Assembly (NCBI GenBank): GCA_963665005.2
Contig: CAXXTQ010000001.1
Coordinates: 186,001 to 250,000 of the forward strand
Source of the DNA: G963665005 sp963665005
GTDB lineage: Bacteria; Bacillota; Clostridia; Christensenellales; SZUA-584
Length of the DNA stretch: 64,000 nt
Direction of reading: 5' to 3'
The number at the start of each line of letters is the position of its first letter. Positions within the stretch are counted from its first letter, which is position 1. This document shows positions 43,683 to 52,873 of the stretch, in pieces. A program made the translations under genes and the position numbers. A model generated the notes under the pieces. The model saw only the letters and a program-made list of their open reading frames with translations, was not told the origin of the DNA and made no database searches.

Positions 43683-44135
43683 TTATTCTTCTTCTGCCTC
43701 AACGCTTACAACCATGTCGGCGGTAATACCGGCATACACCTTTATCTGAAGAGTAACCTCTCCGAGTTCTTTTATATGGTCTGCCAAAACTATTTTTTTC
43801 TTATCTATTTCAATACCGTGCTGTGCCATTATTGCCTCGGAAATTTCTTTGCTTGTTACCGAGCCGAAAAGCCTGCCGTTTTCGCCGCATTTTTCTTTAA
43901 CGACAATTTTAAGCCCGTTAAGTTTTTCCGCCGCTTCCTTTGCCGAAAGCCTCTCAAGCATATGCCTTTTTTCGTTAGCTTTCTGCTGCTGTTTGGCAAT
44001 GGTAAGATTCTGTTTGTTAGCCTCTTTTGCTATTCCTTTCGGAAAAAGATAGTTTCTTGCATATCCGTCGTTTACGTTTACGATGTCCCCGATATACCCT
44101 TTACCTTTTAAATCCTTAGTTAAAATCACCTTCAT
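43683..44135 (-). CDS. rplI: 50S ribosomal protein L9
   Basis: 150 residues, the two-domain L9: N-terminal MKVILTKDLKGKGYIGDIVNVNDGYARNYLFPKGIA, a long connecting helix and the C-terminal domain starting GRLFGSVTSKEI. It starts 1 bp after the gdpP-like stop, with AGGAAG inside that gene, hence coupled. Confidence 0.97.
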   Translation of the reverse strand: MKVILTKDLKGKGYIGDIVNVNDGYARNYLFPKGIAKEANKQNLTIAKQQQKANEKRHMLERLSAKEAAEKLNGLKIVVKEKCGENGRLFGSVTSKEISEAIMAQHGIEIDKKKIVLADHIKELGEVTLQIKVYAGITADMVVSVEAEEE

Positions 44136-44136
44136 A

Positions 44137-46074
44137 TCAGTCTTCCTCTCCTAAATAGTTATTTATAGCTTTTTTTAATCTTTTCTGTCCCGTTCTTAAA
44201 GAAACGCCTTCCAGCTTTGCCGCGGCTATTGTCGCATGCCCGCCGCCGCCAAGGCTCTCTAATATAAGCTGGACATTTATATGCCCTAAAGATCTTCCGC
44301 TTATTACAACATCGTCTTTGTCTCTGCTTACTACAAAAGACGCGGTTACACCTCTTATCATCAAAAGCGCATCGGCAGCCTGTGCCGAAATTAAAAGCGC
44401 GTTTTCGAGGCCTTCGGGGCATACCGAAACGGCAATTCCGTTTTTGAGTATCTCCGCTTTTTTAACAACATCCGTTTTAGCCGAATACGTTTTAAAGTCA
44501 TCTTGTATTAGCTGGCGTATAACCGTTGTATCCGCGCCGTACCGCCTCAGAAACGATGCCGCTTCAAACGTCCTGACGCCCGTGTTGAATGAAAAACCTT
44601 TTGTATCTATAGTGATTCCGCAAAGCAGCGCCTCAAGATCGATGCTGAGCGGTTTTATATCTTCCCCGAAATATTGCAAAATCTCGGTGACAAGTTCGCA
44701 AGCCGACGAAGCGTAAGGCTCGTGATAAAAAAGCGCAGCTCTTTCGATGTTTGTCGCTCCTCTTAGATGATGGTCTATTACAACAACAGTATCGGCAAGC
44801 TCTAAAAGGTTGGGCGCTATCGTAAGCGCGGCTATCTGCGTGTCTACCACAACCAGCATGCTCGACGAGCTTATCTTCATTCCGGCTTCCTGTGCTGTGA
44901 TTATACCCGAAGAATATGCTTCAATGGAAGAAAGTTTTTTTAAAAGCGGCTCGATAGACGGATTGGGTTTGTCTACAACAATATAAGCTTTTTTCCCGAC
45001 ATGCCTTGCGCAGGCCGCTATACCGAGCGAAGCTCCCATGCAATCTAGGTCGGGAACGTCATGCCCCATTATAAACACATCGCTGCACTGCTCCATAAGA
45101 TTTCGAAGCGCGTGGCTTATCATGCGGGATTTGACTTTGCTTCGCCTGTAAGCCGTTTTTGTCGTCCCCCCGAAAAATACAAATTTGTCGCCCTGTTTTA
45201 TTATCGCCTGGTCGCCGCCTCTTCCAAGAGCAAGCTCTAACGCCTTAGCTGCAAAATCGGCCGACTGCTCGGGCGTCTCGCCCACTCCTATAGCGATAGA
45301 CAAAGTAGGGCTTAGCGTTGTTTTTATCTGCCGTATGTCGTCTAAAATACGAAATTTAGAAGAACGCAGAGTAGACAAAAACCGCCTTTCAAAAATACAA
45401 AGGTATCTTCCCCTGCCCGTTCTTATAAAACTGGCTGAAAGATTTTTTGCCATCTCGCTTACACGCCGTTCTACAGCCGCGACTATCTCGGAAAGCTCTG
45501 TCTGAAGTATCTCTGCCGCCAGTTCATCGTAATTGTCTATTTGTATATAACATGTAACGGGAAGATAATTTTGATATAGCTTTTTAACCTCTACAGAATT
45601 TTCTAAATCTACAAGACGGTATAAAAGCATCTGCCTTTTTTTATACGTAACAGAAAACAGCTCTTTTTTGTACGGTTTTCCGTCTATCAATATCTTTTTT
45701 TCTTTGTCGGGTATATTGATACCCGGAATCATGCTGTTTATGTTGCGCATTGCGCCGTATCCTACGATATCGCGAAATGCAAGGTTGCACCATTTAACGC
45801 TGCCCGAAAGCGTCGCGAGAGCGGTGGGAATATTCATTGTATCTAAATAATTAGCAAGCTCTTCTTCCTCGGATAATGTCTTTATCGCAAGTTTCTGCCA
45901 TTTGATTTTCTGCAGCGTGCCAAAAGCAATGTAAAGAACTGCAAAAGCAACGCAGAAAATTGCCGCGATTACGCCGACTGTCCTGTTATATAAAAACGCC
46001 ATTATGCAGACGGCAGATAAAGCAACTATAAGATATATAAAATCGGTTGTTAAAAATCGAATCTTTTCTTTCAA
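44137..46074 (-). CDS. gdpP: GdpP-type c-di-AMP phosphodiesterase (DHH family)
   Basis: 645 residues; TTG start behind AAAGGCGG (no ATG available). Two membrane helices (~12-52), a degenerate PAS-like region (~80-150), a degenerate GGDEF domain (~170-300), then DHH (GHDVPDLDCMGASLG; VVIDHHLRG) and DHHA1 (ESLGGGGHATIAAA). The metal-binding Asp/His residues are present, so hydrolysis of c-di-AMP to pApA is expected. Counterpart of CdaA in this window. Operon yybS-gdpP-rplI-dnaB as in Bacilli and Clostridia. Confidence 0.93.
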   Translation of the reverse strand: MKEKIRFLTTDFIYLIVALSAVCIMAFLYNRTVGVIAAIFCVAFAVLYIAFGTLQKIKWQKLAIKTLSEEEELANYLDTMNIPTALATLSGSVKWCNLAFRDIVGYGAMRNINSMIPGINIPDKEKKILIDGKPYKKELFSVTYKKRQMLLYRLVDLENSVEVKKLYQNYLPVTCYIQIDNYDELAAEILQTELSEIVAAVERRVSEMAKNLSASFIRTGRGRYLCIFERRFLSTLRSSKFRILDDIRQIKTTLSPTLSIAIGVGETPEQSADFAAKALELALGRGGDQAIIKQGDKFVFFGGTTKTAYRRSKVKSRMISHALRNLMEQCSDVFIMGHDVPDLDCMGASLGIAACARHVGKKAYIVVDKPNPSIEPLLKKLSSIEAYSSGIITAQEAGMKISSSSMLVVVDTQIAALTIAPNLLELADTVVVIDHHLRGATNIERAALFYHEPYASSACELVTEILQYFGEDIKPLSIDLEALLCGITIDTKGFSFNTGVRTFEAASFLRRYGADTTVIRQLIQDDFKTYSAKTDVVKKAEILKNGIAVSVCPEGLENALLISAQAADALLMIRGVTASFVVSRDKDDVVISGRSLGHINVQLILESLGGGGHATIAAAKLEGVSLRTGQKRLKKAINNYLGEED

Positions 46075-46077
46075 TTG

Positions 46078-47100
46078 TTAAACCGCCTTTCGTGCTTCCA
46101 ATCGTTTTCTTATTCCTGCAACGTTTTCGAATATACCGACCCAGACTATTATTCCGCCGAGTATTAAACCGCCCGCAATATGAAGAACTATTCTTGGCCC
46201 TGTGCTCATTTTGCGTGTTTTGTATAGATAATCAAGCAGGCTTAAGCCTTGTATTATAAACACAAAAGCATAGACATTATATATCGTAAGCTCTAATATT
46301 TCAAACGACGGCCATGCATAGCTTGCGCCTATCGCCGCGAAGATATAAGAAAGAATATAGGCAAGCCAAAATCTCCCGGGAAGCGCCCATCTGCTAAACG
46401 GCGGAATATCGACAACTTCAGCTTTGCGTTTTTTTAAAACAGCTCTTGTTATTATGTAATATAAAAAACCTGTGATAAGAGAATATATTATTATAATATT
46501 GACAAGCGCCAGATTAAGCATCTGCCTTAACATGTCTTGTATTATTATAATAGCCTGCGCTGCGGGCGTCGCATCAACAGCCGCCTTTGTTATCGATCCC
46601 ATAGCGATGTCTGCCGTTCTCATAGTCGTATAAAAGGTCTTTATATAAACATCGTCAAACATTCTAAGCGAATTGCCAAGGCTCTCTACAGCGTAGTCTA
46701 TAACAGACATGCCGGTTATAAGCCCGAGCACGCCTACCGCCATTGCGATACCGGCTATAACAGAAGCACAGGAAATCATTATGCTGTCTCTGAACCTCTT
46801 TTTTTCGCGAAGAACAAAAGAAACGGCAAAAATCACGGGCAGAAAAGCAGCAGCCAATACACAGGCTGTCCCAAAATCAAATAATAAAAAAGTTATAAAA
46901 CTTAAAAGCGCCGCAGTTCCGCCAAGATACCAGCCGCATTTTACGATCGCATAAATCAGTATTATCGGTACAGCAAATGCGGCAAGCGGAAAATATAACG
47001 TCATAAAAAGAAGTGCTGCCGCAGCGAGATACGCAATCAGCGCGAGTTTATATTCTTCTTTTTTTATCTTGTCCAAAACCCCTAGTATTCCTGCTTTCAA
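46078..47100 (-). CDS. yybS: DUF2232 membrane protein (YybS family)
   Basis: 340 residues, about eight membrane helices spread over the whole length (e.g. 22-45, 50-75, 80-105, 112-135, 190-215, 240-262, 270-292, 310-332). Function unknown; invariably next to gdpP. The start is uncertain: TTG at 47100 is used here and makes the gene overlap the mazG-like gene by 53 bp. An internal TTG at 47076 is the alternative. Neither has an ideal binding site. Confidence 0.82.
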   Translation of the reverse strand: MKAGILGVLDKIKKEEYKLALIAYLAAAALLFMTLYFPLAAFAVPIILIYAIVKCGWYLGGTAALLSFITFLLFDFGTACVLAAAFLPVIFAVSFVLREKKRFRDSIMISCASVIAGIAMAVGVLGLITGMSVIDYAVESLGNSLRMFDDVYIKTFYTTMRTADIAMGSITKAAVDATPAAQAIIIIQDMLRQMLNLALVNIIIIYSLITGFLYYIITRAVLKKRKAEVVDIPPFSRWALPGRFWLAYILSYIFAAIGASYAWPSFEILELTIYNVYAFVFIIQGLSLLDYLYKTRKMSTGPRIVLHIAGGLILGGIIVWVGIFENVAGIRKRLEARKAV

Positions 47101-47392
47101 AATGTTTTTTTAATAAAGATAAATCTTTATAGCTGCTTTCAAGTTTATGTTCGTCTCTTATACCTGCCTGCGTTTTCTCCAATATGTCTGATTCTAACTC
47201 ATGAAACGAGATACCGCATCTTCTTGCCAGAATATAAGATAACAACACAGTTGCCGAAAGCGTGTCTATTAAATCTTCACGCCCGTTTTGCGAAATCGAA
47301 GCACGCATAACATCCGCCGCCTCACAAATCAATTCCGCTTTTAAAACTTCAATCATTTTTGCGTTGCCTGCAATGTTTATAGATGAATGCAT
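47048..47392 (-). CDS. MazG-like family protein
   Basis: 114 residues, helical, of the MazG-like nucleotide pyrophosphohydrolase fold. AELICEAADVMRASI and the following GREDLIDTLSATVLLSYILARRCGI resemble the EExxD helices, but the second acidic motif is incomplete, so catalysis is doubtful. AAAGGGCGG lies upstream and the promoter at 47448 drives it as first gene of the mazG-like/yybS/gdpP/rplI/dnaB operon. Overlaps yybS by 53 bp. Confidence 0.75.
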   Translation of the reverse strand: MHSSINIAGNAKMIEVLKAELICEAADVMRASISQNGREDLIDTLSATVLLSYILARRCGISFHELESDILEKTQAGIRDEHKLESSYKDLSLLKKHFESRNTRGFGQDKKRRI

Positions 47393-47447
47393 AAAAAATA
47401 CCGCCCTTTGTTAATATGCACCCAATACCCTATAGTTTTGTGTCTAT

Positions 47448-47476
47448 ATTTTATATGTTATAACAACAATAGTCAA
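47448..47476 (-). promoter_or_regulatory. Promoter of the mazG-like/yybS/gdpP/rplI/dnaB operon
   Basis: Minus strand TTGACT (47471-47476), 17 bp, TAAAAT (47448-47453). Confidence 0.72.
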
Positions 47477-47539
47477 TGCCGCGCATTTATGCGCCGATGC
47501 CGAAAAATCGCAAAATCCGTAAATACTAAACAGGTACGC

Positions 47540-47578
47540 AAAAAAAAGCCGCACGTCATAAAAATATCAACGCACGGC
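47540..47578 (-). terminator. Terminator of spo0A
   Basis: 9-bp stem with two wobble pairs (47548-47556 / 47570-47578) followed by a run of seven or more U in the minus-strand transcript. Confidence 0.75.
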
Positions 47579-47593
47579 CTTATTTTTTACCCT

Positions 47594-48364
47594 TTAGGCG
47601 CTTCTGTCCATTATAAGTTTATCGGCCATTAACGCTATAAATTCTCCGTTTGTGGGTTTGTCGTTGTTTGTGTAAATATTGTACCCTATAAACGCATTTA
47701 TGTTTTCTATTTTGCCCCTAGACCAGGCTACTTCTATGGCATGGCGAATAGCTCTTTCGACCTTGCTTGCGCTTGTCTCAAAAGGCTCCGCAATGCCAGG
47801 ATAAAGCTTTTTAGTAATAGAATTGATAAGTTCAGGATTTTTTACAACCATTTTTATTGCCTCGCGCAAAAAGTGGTATCCTTTTATATGCGCAGGAATT
47901 CCGATCGATAGAAATACACCCGTGATTTTTTCATCAAGAGACCTTGATTGCACAGGAGAAGGTACCTGCCGGGTTGCAATTACTCGATATCCAAACAAAT
48001 CCTGCAGGCGTTTATATAATATATCTTTATTAAACGGTTTAACCATATAATACTTAACGCCAAGATCGCATGCCATTTTAACCATCTGCTCGCTGCCTAC
48101 GGCGGATACTACGATAGTCGCCGGCATTTCTTCAATTTCGGATGAGTTCAGCCTCTCCAGAATTGAAATTCCGTCTGCTTCGGGCATGATCATGTCCATA
48201 ATAAGAGCATCCGGTTTCATTTCTTTTATTGCTTCTATTGCCTCTACTGGATTACTGCAAGACCCCACTACCTCTACGTCACTTTTTGTACTGAAATATT
48301 TGCTAAGCATCTCTGTCAGCTGCGTGTTGTCATCGATGATGAGTAGTTTGATTTTTTTCTCCAT
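47594..48364 (-). CDS. spo0A: Sporulation master regulator Spo0A
   Basis: 256 residues from ATG 48364 behind GAAAGGAG; the frame opens upstream without a site. Receiver domain 1-~120 with acidic pocket D11-D12, phosphoacceptor Asp57 (LIMDMIMPEADG) and Lys in YYMVKPF. The C-terminal DNA-binding domain (~150-256) carries the near-invariant SKVERAIRHAIEVAWSRG recognition region. A 0A box lies in its leader. Establishes that the organism is, or descends from, an endospore former. Confidence 0.97.
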   Translation of the reverse strand: MEKKIKLLIIDDNTQLTEMLSKYFSTKSDVEVVGSCSNPVEAIEAIKEMKPDALIMDMIMPEADGISILERLNSSEIEEMPATIVVSAVGSEQMVKMACDLGVKYYMVKPFNKDILYKRLQDLFGYRVIATRQVPSPVQSRSLDEKITGVFLSIGIPAHIKGYHFLREAIKMVVKNPELINSITKKLYPGIAEPFETSASKVERAIRHAIEVAWSRGKIENINAFIGYNIYTNNDKPTNGEFIALMADKLIMDRSA

Positions 48365-48420
48365 TTTGTGTAATCTCCTTTCAAAATTGTATTGTTTTTT
48401 AGACGAAAAATGACGCTTTG

Positions 48421-48427
48421 TGTCGAA
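48421..48427 (+). promoter_or_regulatory. 0A box in the spo0A leader
   Basis: TGTCGAA matches the Spo0A-binding consensus, located ~25 bp downstream of the predicted transcription start; suggests autoregulation. Confidence 0.55.
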
Positions 48428-48456
48428 ACATACCATTAGAAGAAATATATGTTAAT

Positions 48457-48485
48457 ATTTTAACATGCCTGTCTGTATTTGACAA
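48457..48485 (-). promoter_or_regulatory. Promoter of spo0A
   Basis: Minus strand TTGTCA (48480-48485), 17 bp, TAAAAT (48457-48462). Confidence 0.65.
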
Positions 48486-48610
48486 CGATTATTCAACATA
48501 AAAAACAATCGGCAACAAATAATCATAATTTCTTAGGAAATGCTTTTTATCTAAAATTATAAAAAACTACAGCAATAAATAAAAACAACAGAATTTCGGC
48601 AAATATGCAA

Positions 48611-48647
48611 AAAGCCTGCAAACCTTTCTCAGAATATCTGCAGGCTT
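48611..48647 (-). terminator. Terminator of the RsfA-like gene
   Basis: AAGCCTGCA (48612-48620) pairs with TGCAGGCTT (48639-48647); minus-strand U-run follows. Confidence 0.85.
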
Positions 48648-48664
48648 ATATACAATGTTTATTT

Positions 48665-49540
48665 CTACAGCGCGTCAACATTGCTTCGCGCACCGTTTTT
48701 CAGCCATTCACCCAGGCCGGCAAGGCTCTGTTTATCTTTTGTTTCTGAAAAAGCAGCGTTTATTTTTATAAGCTGCTGGAACAAATTTTCTGCTTCCGTG
48801 CTTCTTTCTATCTCTTTTTTAAGCCTTGTTTTAAGCTCGCTGATGTCCGCGTAAAGCGCAGAGTTTTCTTTCTTTATGCTTTCATTCTGCGCGGCTATCA
48901 TCTGAATTTGCTCTTCCGCTCTTATTTTTGACGCGGCGGCTATTGCTATTTTAGCGATACCTTTAAAAAAGCTTTTTACATCGATATCTGCCGCCATAAG
49001 CGTTTTTGCCGCGCTTTCCGAAATATACATGTTATCTTTGCTGCGTGTTGCGCTTTTTTTCTGTATGTCATACGGGTCTAAATATTTCTCTGCGTCTTTG
49101 TCCATATCCGCCATTACCTTTTCTACAAGAGGGCGCCCGTTTTTTATAAGGCTTCTGTATTTGTTTTGATATCTTAGCATGAGCGTCTTATCATTATCCG
49201 CAAGCTTTAAGCTCGCCCCTCTTATCGATTCGCCCTTTGCTCCCGCCGCCAATAGCGTTCGAAGCAGCATATAGATTTCTTCTTTGGTAAAAGGCGTAAA
49301 CGTCGACGGCTTTTTCTCTATTTCACCAGTTTCTTTTACTTTCATATAATAGTAATTTCTGACGCTGTTCGGTTTGCGCCCCGTTTTTTCCGCAACGTTT
49401 TCAAACACGCGTTTTAACGGCGCCCCTATCTTATGCGCTTTTTTTACTTCGTCCCAAAGCAGCAGTTTTTCATCATCTTTCCAGCCCGTTCTAAGAGAAA
49501 TTTCAAAGCTTTGCAGCCCGACTGTATTATTGTTATCCAT
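48665..49540 (-). CDS. RsfA-like Myb/SANT-type DNA-binding protein
   Basis: 291 residues, AAGGGG before the ATG. The N-terminus (~17-65: GWKDDEKLLLWDEVKKAHKIGAPLKRVFENVAEKTGRKPNSVRNYYY) is a Trp-containing Myb-like three-helix unit, as in RsfA/YlbO prespore regulators. A second helical block (~80-140) resembles a repeat of the same fold. A long coiled coil follows (~205-265, RAEEQIQMIAAQNESIKKE). Its position beside spo0A fits a sporulation role, which is inference. Confidence 0.72.
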   Translation of the reverse strand: MDNNNTVGLQSFEISLRTGWKDDEKLLLWDEVKKAHKIGAPLKRVFENVAEKTGRKPNSVRNYYYMKVKETGEIEKKPSTFTPFTKEEIYMLLRTLLAAGAKGESIRGASLKLADNDKTLMLRYQNKYRSLIKNGRPLVEKVMADMDKDAEKYLDPYDIQKKSATRSKDNMYISESAAKTLMAADIDVKSFFKGIAKIAIAAASKIRAEEQIQMIAAQNESIKKENSALYADISELKTRLKKEIERSTEAENLFQQLIKINAAFSETKDKQSLAGLGEWLKNGARSNVDAL

Positions 49541-49775
49541 GTTTCTTACCCCTTATAATAGATTTTGATGTATATTATTCTCTTATACAATGCGTTTTAT
49601 TCCGTTTTTTTACAATTAAAAATATAAAAAAGCAAACGCCTTGCTTTCCGTCCGCTTTTGTACATCAATTTTATATCGATTCCTTTTGTTATATAGTTAT
49701 GCTGTTATGTCACTTGTTAGAATTGTGTATCACACGCACCGCATCTGAATATACATATTGTACAAGGAGAATGTT

Positions 49776-50825
49776 ATGGAAGACAGGACTATAAAGCTAT
49801 TGTATATAAATTCCGATGTACATGCCATGATAAACATCAACCAGGCGCCCGCCGGAGAAACGGGCGTCGGCGCAGTCACACAGCCTATTGCCGCAAACTC
49901 AACATTTTTCATTACCATGCTTCCTCTGCAAAACGAAAAGAACTTTGCGTACCTGCCGTACACAAGGCGGATATCAATAGCCGGCGGCGGCTGTGTCTTT
50001 TCTAACGACGGACTTGTTGATTTATGTGTATGGCCGGATAACATTATTGAGCTTACGCTTTATCCGCAAACGGTGTTTAAAAGCGAAGAGACAGAGCTCT
50101 ATCCGTCAGTTCTTTCTCCTTTCGATTTTTACATAAGCGGAGAAAGACATACTGCGTTTATATATAACGAAGCGTATTCGAGCTTTGCAGTAGAGCATCC
50201 TTCATCCGGCAGGCTAAAATTTATTTCCCCTATGCCTTTTATGGTAGCTTCCGCGGATATCACTTTTACAAAATACGAAGATTTCCCCGTTCTTTTCGCG
50301 GCGGGAAAAACACCCGAAAACAAATCTTTTATATATGCCGCTAGCATACTGCCTTCTTTTTCGACCGCTGTTTGCAGCTTGTGCGAATCTTACAACATTG
50401 AAAATGATTTTTTAAGCATTGTTAAAAAGGGCGAATACCGTCAGGAAAAAATAAGATATGAAAAAAGCGGCTCGGGCTTTTTGCCTGTAAAAAAAGAGCT
50501 CGGCTGGTTTACTATGCAAGAAAAGCCGCCCGCCGAACCAAAAGACATCTGTGCGAATCTTCTTCAGGCGGTAAAGGCGGGGCTTGCTGATGACGCTATG
50601 GCATGCCTGACACCGTCTCTTTCAGACGGGCTTAGCTTTGCTGACCTAAAAGAGTTTTTCGGCGAATTTTTGCTTTTTACGCAAACATTGTCTCCCGCGT
50701 GCGGACAGAGCAGCATAGCATTAAAATATGCGGCAGGCAAAAATCTTTTTACCGCGCGAGAGTTTTGCGTTGAAACTAAACATCAGGACGGCAGAATTTT
50801 AATAGACAATATAAAAGAACCGTAA
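49776..50825 (+). CDS. Unknown protein, 349 residues
   Basis: Not recognised. Start at 49776 behind AAGGAG. No signal peptide or membrane helix. Residues 1-~200 look beta-rich with Gly turns (SDVHAMININQAPAGETG, RRISIAGGGCVF). Residues ~250-349 form a separate alpha/beta part beginning with a KDICANLLQAVKAGLADDAMACL helix pair, reminiscent of small cystatin/NTF2-like folds, but not assignable. 8 bp before the next gene, so co-transcribed. Confidence 0.7.
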   Translation: MEDRTIKLLYINSDVHAMININQAPAGETGVGAVTQPIAANSTFFITMLPLQNEKNFAYLPYTRRISIAGGGCVFSNDGLVDLCVWPDNIIELTLYPQTVFKSEETELYPSVLSPFDFYISGERHTAFIYNEAYSSFAVEHPSSGRLKFISPMPFMVASADITFTKYEDFPVLFAAGKTPENKSFIYAASILPSFSTAVCSLCESYNIENDFLSIVKKGEYRQEKIRYEKSGSGFLPVKKELGWFTMQEKPPAEPKDICANLLQAVKAGLADDAMACLTPSLSDGLSFADLKEFFGEFLLFTQTLSPACGQSSIALKYAAGKNLFTAREFCVETKHQDGRILIDNIKEP

Positions 50826-50833
50826 AAACATCC

Positions 50834-51406
50834 TTGTTGCAAAAAAGCAGCTCTCTTGATACAATCTTTTCAAGCGGGGTGCCTTTTTTTGGAAGATTTG
50901 ACGGCTTATTTAGTGATTCAGATTTAAATAATTTAACACGCCATGCAAGAAAGCTTATTACCAATGGTATTCTTAAGTCAATTTTTTCTTTGAGCATTAT
51001 TATTTTCGGGCTTGCTTTTCCCAATATGGGCACAGGACTGATAATAACTATTTTCATAATTTCTCTTCTTAATCTTTTTTCTTTGACACGAGATCTTTTG
51101 ATAAGAGGTTTTCGATTGCTGTCGGCTATAAAAACGCATGGCGCTGCCATGACTGAAATTACCGGAAGGGCAGAACTGCGAAGCATTACTTACGATATTG
51201 AAATAAATTCACAGCCGTATTACTGTACTTTCCCAAGAAAAAAGTTCGAAAAAAAAGACGGCGTTCCAGGCTTCTCCCGCGTATGGGTAAACGATAATAT
51301 AAACGACGGCGATATCGTTAAAATAAAAGTTTTAGGAAGCTTTTTGATAGAAGCTCAAGTAATAGAAAAAAGAAAATCATTAAACAAAAAACGAGCCGAA
51401 CAATAA
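50834..51406 (+). CDS. Unknown two-helix membrane protein
   Basis: 190 residues; no ATG is available near the start and TTG 50834 is used with low certainty (no clear ribosome binding site; coupling to the upstream stop 8 bp away is likely). Two membrane helices (~48-66 and 68-90) are followed by a soluble beta-rich tail (~105-180: YDIEINSQPYYCTFPRKKF, NDGDIVKIKVLGSFLIEAQVIE), possibly an OB/SH3-like barrel on the cytoplasmic side, as in NfeD-like proteins. No family assigned. Confidence 0.65.
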   Translation: MLQKSSSLDTIFSSGVPFFGRFDGLFSDSDLNNLTRHARKLITNGILKSIFSLSIIIFGLAFPNMGTGLIITIFIISLLNLFSLTRDLLIRGFRLLSAIKTHGAAMTEITGRAELRSITYDIEINSQPYYCTFPRKKFEKKDGVPGFSRVWVNDNINDGDIVKIKVLGSFLIEAQVIEKRKSLNKKRAEQ

Positions 51407-51418
51407 ATGCCCGGCCCG
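51385..51418 (-). terminator. Terminator of ilvE
   Basis: CGAGCCG (51392-51398) / CGGCCCG (51412-51418) stem with one wobble, then six U in the minus-strand transcript. It lies inside the 3' end of the converging gene. Confidence 0.7.
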
Positions 51419-51432
51419 CTTTGAAAATACTT

Positions 51433-52497
51433 TTACAGTTTCTTTATCCATCCAAAATCATCTTTTTCTTTTCCGTACTGCATGCCCGTGAGCCTGTCAT
51501 ATAACTTAGACGTAAGCTCGCCCATATTGCCATCGGATATCACAATTTTTTTGTCTTCCCATTGCATGCCTCCAACAGGGCTTATTACAGCAGCAGTACC
51601 CGTACCGAATACTTCTTCCAGCCCGCCCGATTCATTCTCTTGGAATATCTCCGAGATAGCGATTTTTTCTTCTCTTACGTTTACTTCAAACGTATCTCTG
51701 GCGAGTTTTATTACAGAATCTCTTGTTATTCCGGCTAAGATAGTTCCGGTCAGCGGAGCGGTGAAAAGCTCTCCTCTTATCTTAAAGAAAATATTCATTG
51801 ACCCTACTTCTTCAACATATTTTCTTTCTGCTCCGTCTAGCCAAAGCACCTGCGAAAAACCTTTTTCATGCGCTATCTGCGCAGCAAGAAGGCTTGCCGC
51901 ATAGTTGCCGCCCGTCTTTGAAAAACCTGTACCTCCCATTACCGAACGCACAAAGTCATCCTCTACGTAAATATCTACAGGCGAAAGGCCAGAAGCGTAA
52001 TACGCGCCGACGGGAGAGAGTATTATGAAGAAAGTATATTCTTCGCCCGCACGTACTCCAAGAAACGGATCTGTCGCAATCATGGCAGGACGTATATACA
52101 GAGACGTACCCGGGGCTTTTGGCACCCAGTCTTTTTCAATATTTAAAAGCTCTACCAAACATTCGAACACAAACTCTTCGTCAATTTCGGGCATGCACAT
52201 TCTTTTTGCCGAAACATTAAAGCGCTTAAAATTATCCCACGGCCTGAAAAGATTTACACCGCTGTCGGTATGGTAAGCCTTAAGCCCTTCAAAAATCGTT
52301 TGGCTGTAGTGAAGCACAGTGCAGGCAGGAGAAAGCGAAAAGTCTTCAAAAGGGCAAATTTTCGCGTCGTACCATCCCTTTCCCTTTTTATACTGCATGG
52401 TAAACATGTAGTCTGTAAAAAGCTTGCCGAAGCCTAGTTTTGTCTCGTCTTCGGGCTTTTTCTTTAAGCTTTTAGCTTTGATGATTTCAAGATTCAT
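51433..52497 (-). CDS. ilvE: Branched-chain amino acid aminotransferase
   Basis: 354 residues, class IV PLP aminotransferase completing Val/Leu/Ile synthesis (or starting their breakdown). HYSQTIFEGLKAY, SLYIRPAMIATD, the Schiff-base Lys194 in GFSKTGGNYAAS, YVEEVGSMNIFF and GTGTAAVISPVG are all present. Length and motifs match the eukaryote-like/ilvK type BCAT. CAAGGAGACC precedes the ATG. No other ilv genes; no T-box is visible in its leader. Confidence 0.95.
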   Translation of the reverse strand: MNLEIIKAKSLKKKPEDETKLGFGKLFTDYMFTMQYKKGKGWYDAKICPFEDFSLSPACTVLHYSQTIFEGLKAYHTDSGVNLFRPWDNFKRFNVSAKRMCMPEIDEEFVFECLVELLNIEKDWVPKAPGTSLYIRPAMIATDPFLGVRAGEEYTFFIILSPVGAYYASGLSPVDIYVEDDFVRSVMGGTGFSKTGGNYAASLLAAQIAHEKGFSQVLWLDGAERKYVEEVGSMNIFFKIRGELFTAPLTGTILAGITRDSVIKLARDTFEVNVREEKIAISEIFQENESGGLEEVFGTGTAAVISPVGGMQWEDKKIVISDGNMGELTSKLYDRLTGMQYGKEKDDFGWIKKL

Positions 52498-52551
52498 AGC
52501 TGGTCTCCTTGCAAAAATAATATAAAAAACAACAAACTATAATTTCTATGT

Positions 52552-52580
52552 ATTTTATACCCAGAATTGATTATAGTCAA
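52552..52580 (-). promoter_or_regulatory. Promoter of ilvE
   Basis: Minus strand TTGACT (52575-52580), 17 bp, TAAAAT (52552-52557). Confidence 0.7.
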
Positions 52581-52814
52581 CTCTTACAGAGTGTATTTTC
52601 CCCTTGTTATATAAGGCAAATCTATTTTCTTTATAAATACTCTTTCGACAGCATAATTATAATACCTTTTGATTACGGTGTCATTTTTTATTTTACAGGC
52701 CGCAAACAGCGGTTTTTACAGTAAATATTGTCTTGCTTAATACATTACATTATTTAAAACAACATACGTTATAATATGTGCTATATACTTACATAAGCTT
52801 TACACATGAAAGCT

Positions 52815-52842
52815 TTGCAAAATATATCTTTACTGGTATAAT
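52815..52842 (+). promoter_or_regulatory. Promoter of uppP
   Basis: TTGCAA (52815-52820), 16 bp, TATAAT (52837-52842) with extended TGG. Confidence 0.65.
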
Positions 52843-52873
52843 ATCTTCTTAAGTAGTATGAAAGGAAACTTGC

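Larger units (their letters stand above)
52498..52873. other. ilvE/uppP divergent intergenic region
   Basis: 376 bp, AT-rich. It holds the two promoters listed separately; a weak GCCGC/GCGG stem with five T at 52699-52717 lies between them. No T-box, riboswitch or small gene was found. Confidence 0.55.

Noticed and set aside
52498..52873. T-box or other riboswitch upstream of ilvE
   Set aside because: No GGUGG-type T-box sequence or specifier stem; a normal sigmaA promoter lies only ~55 bp from the start codon.
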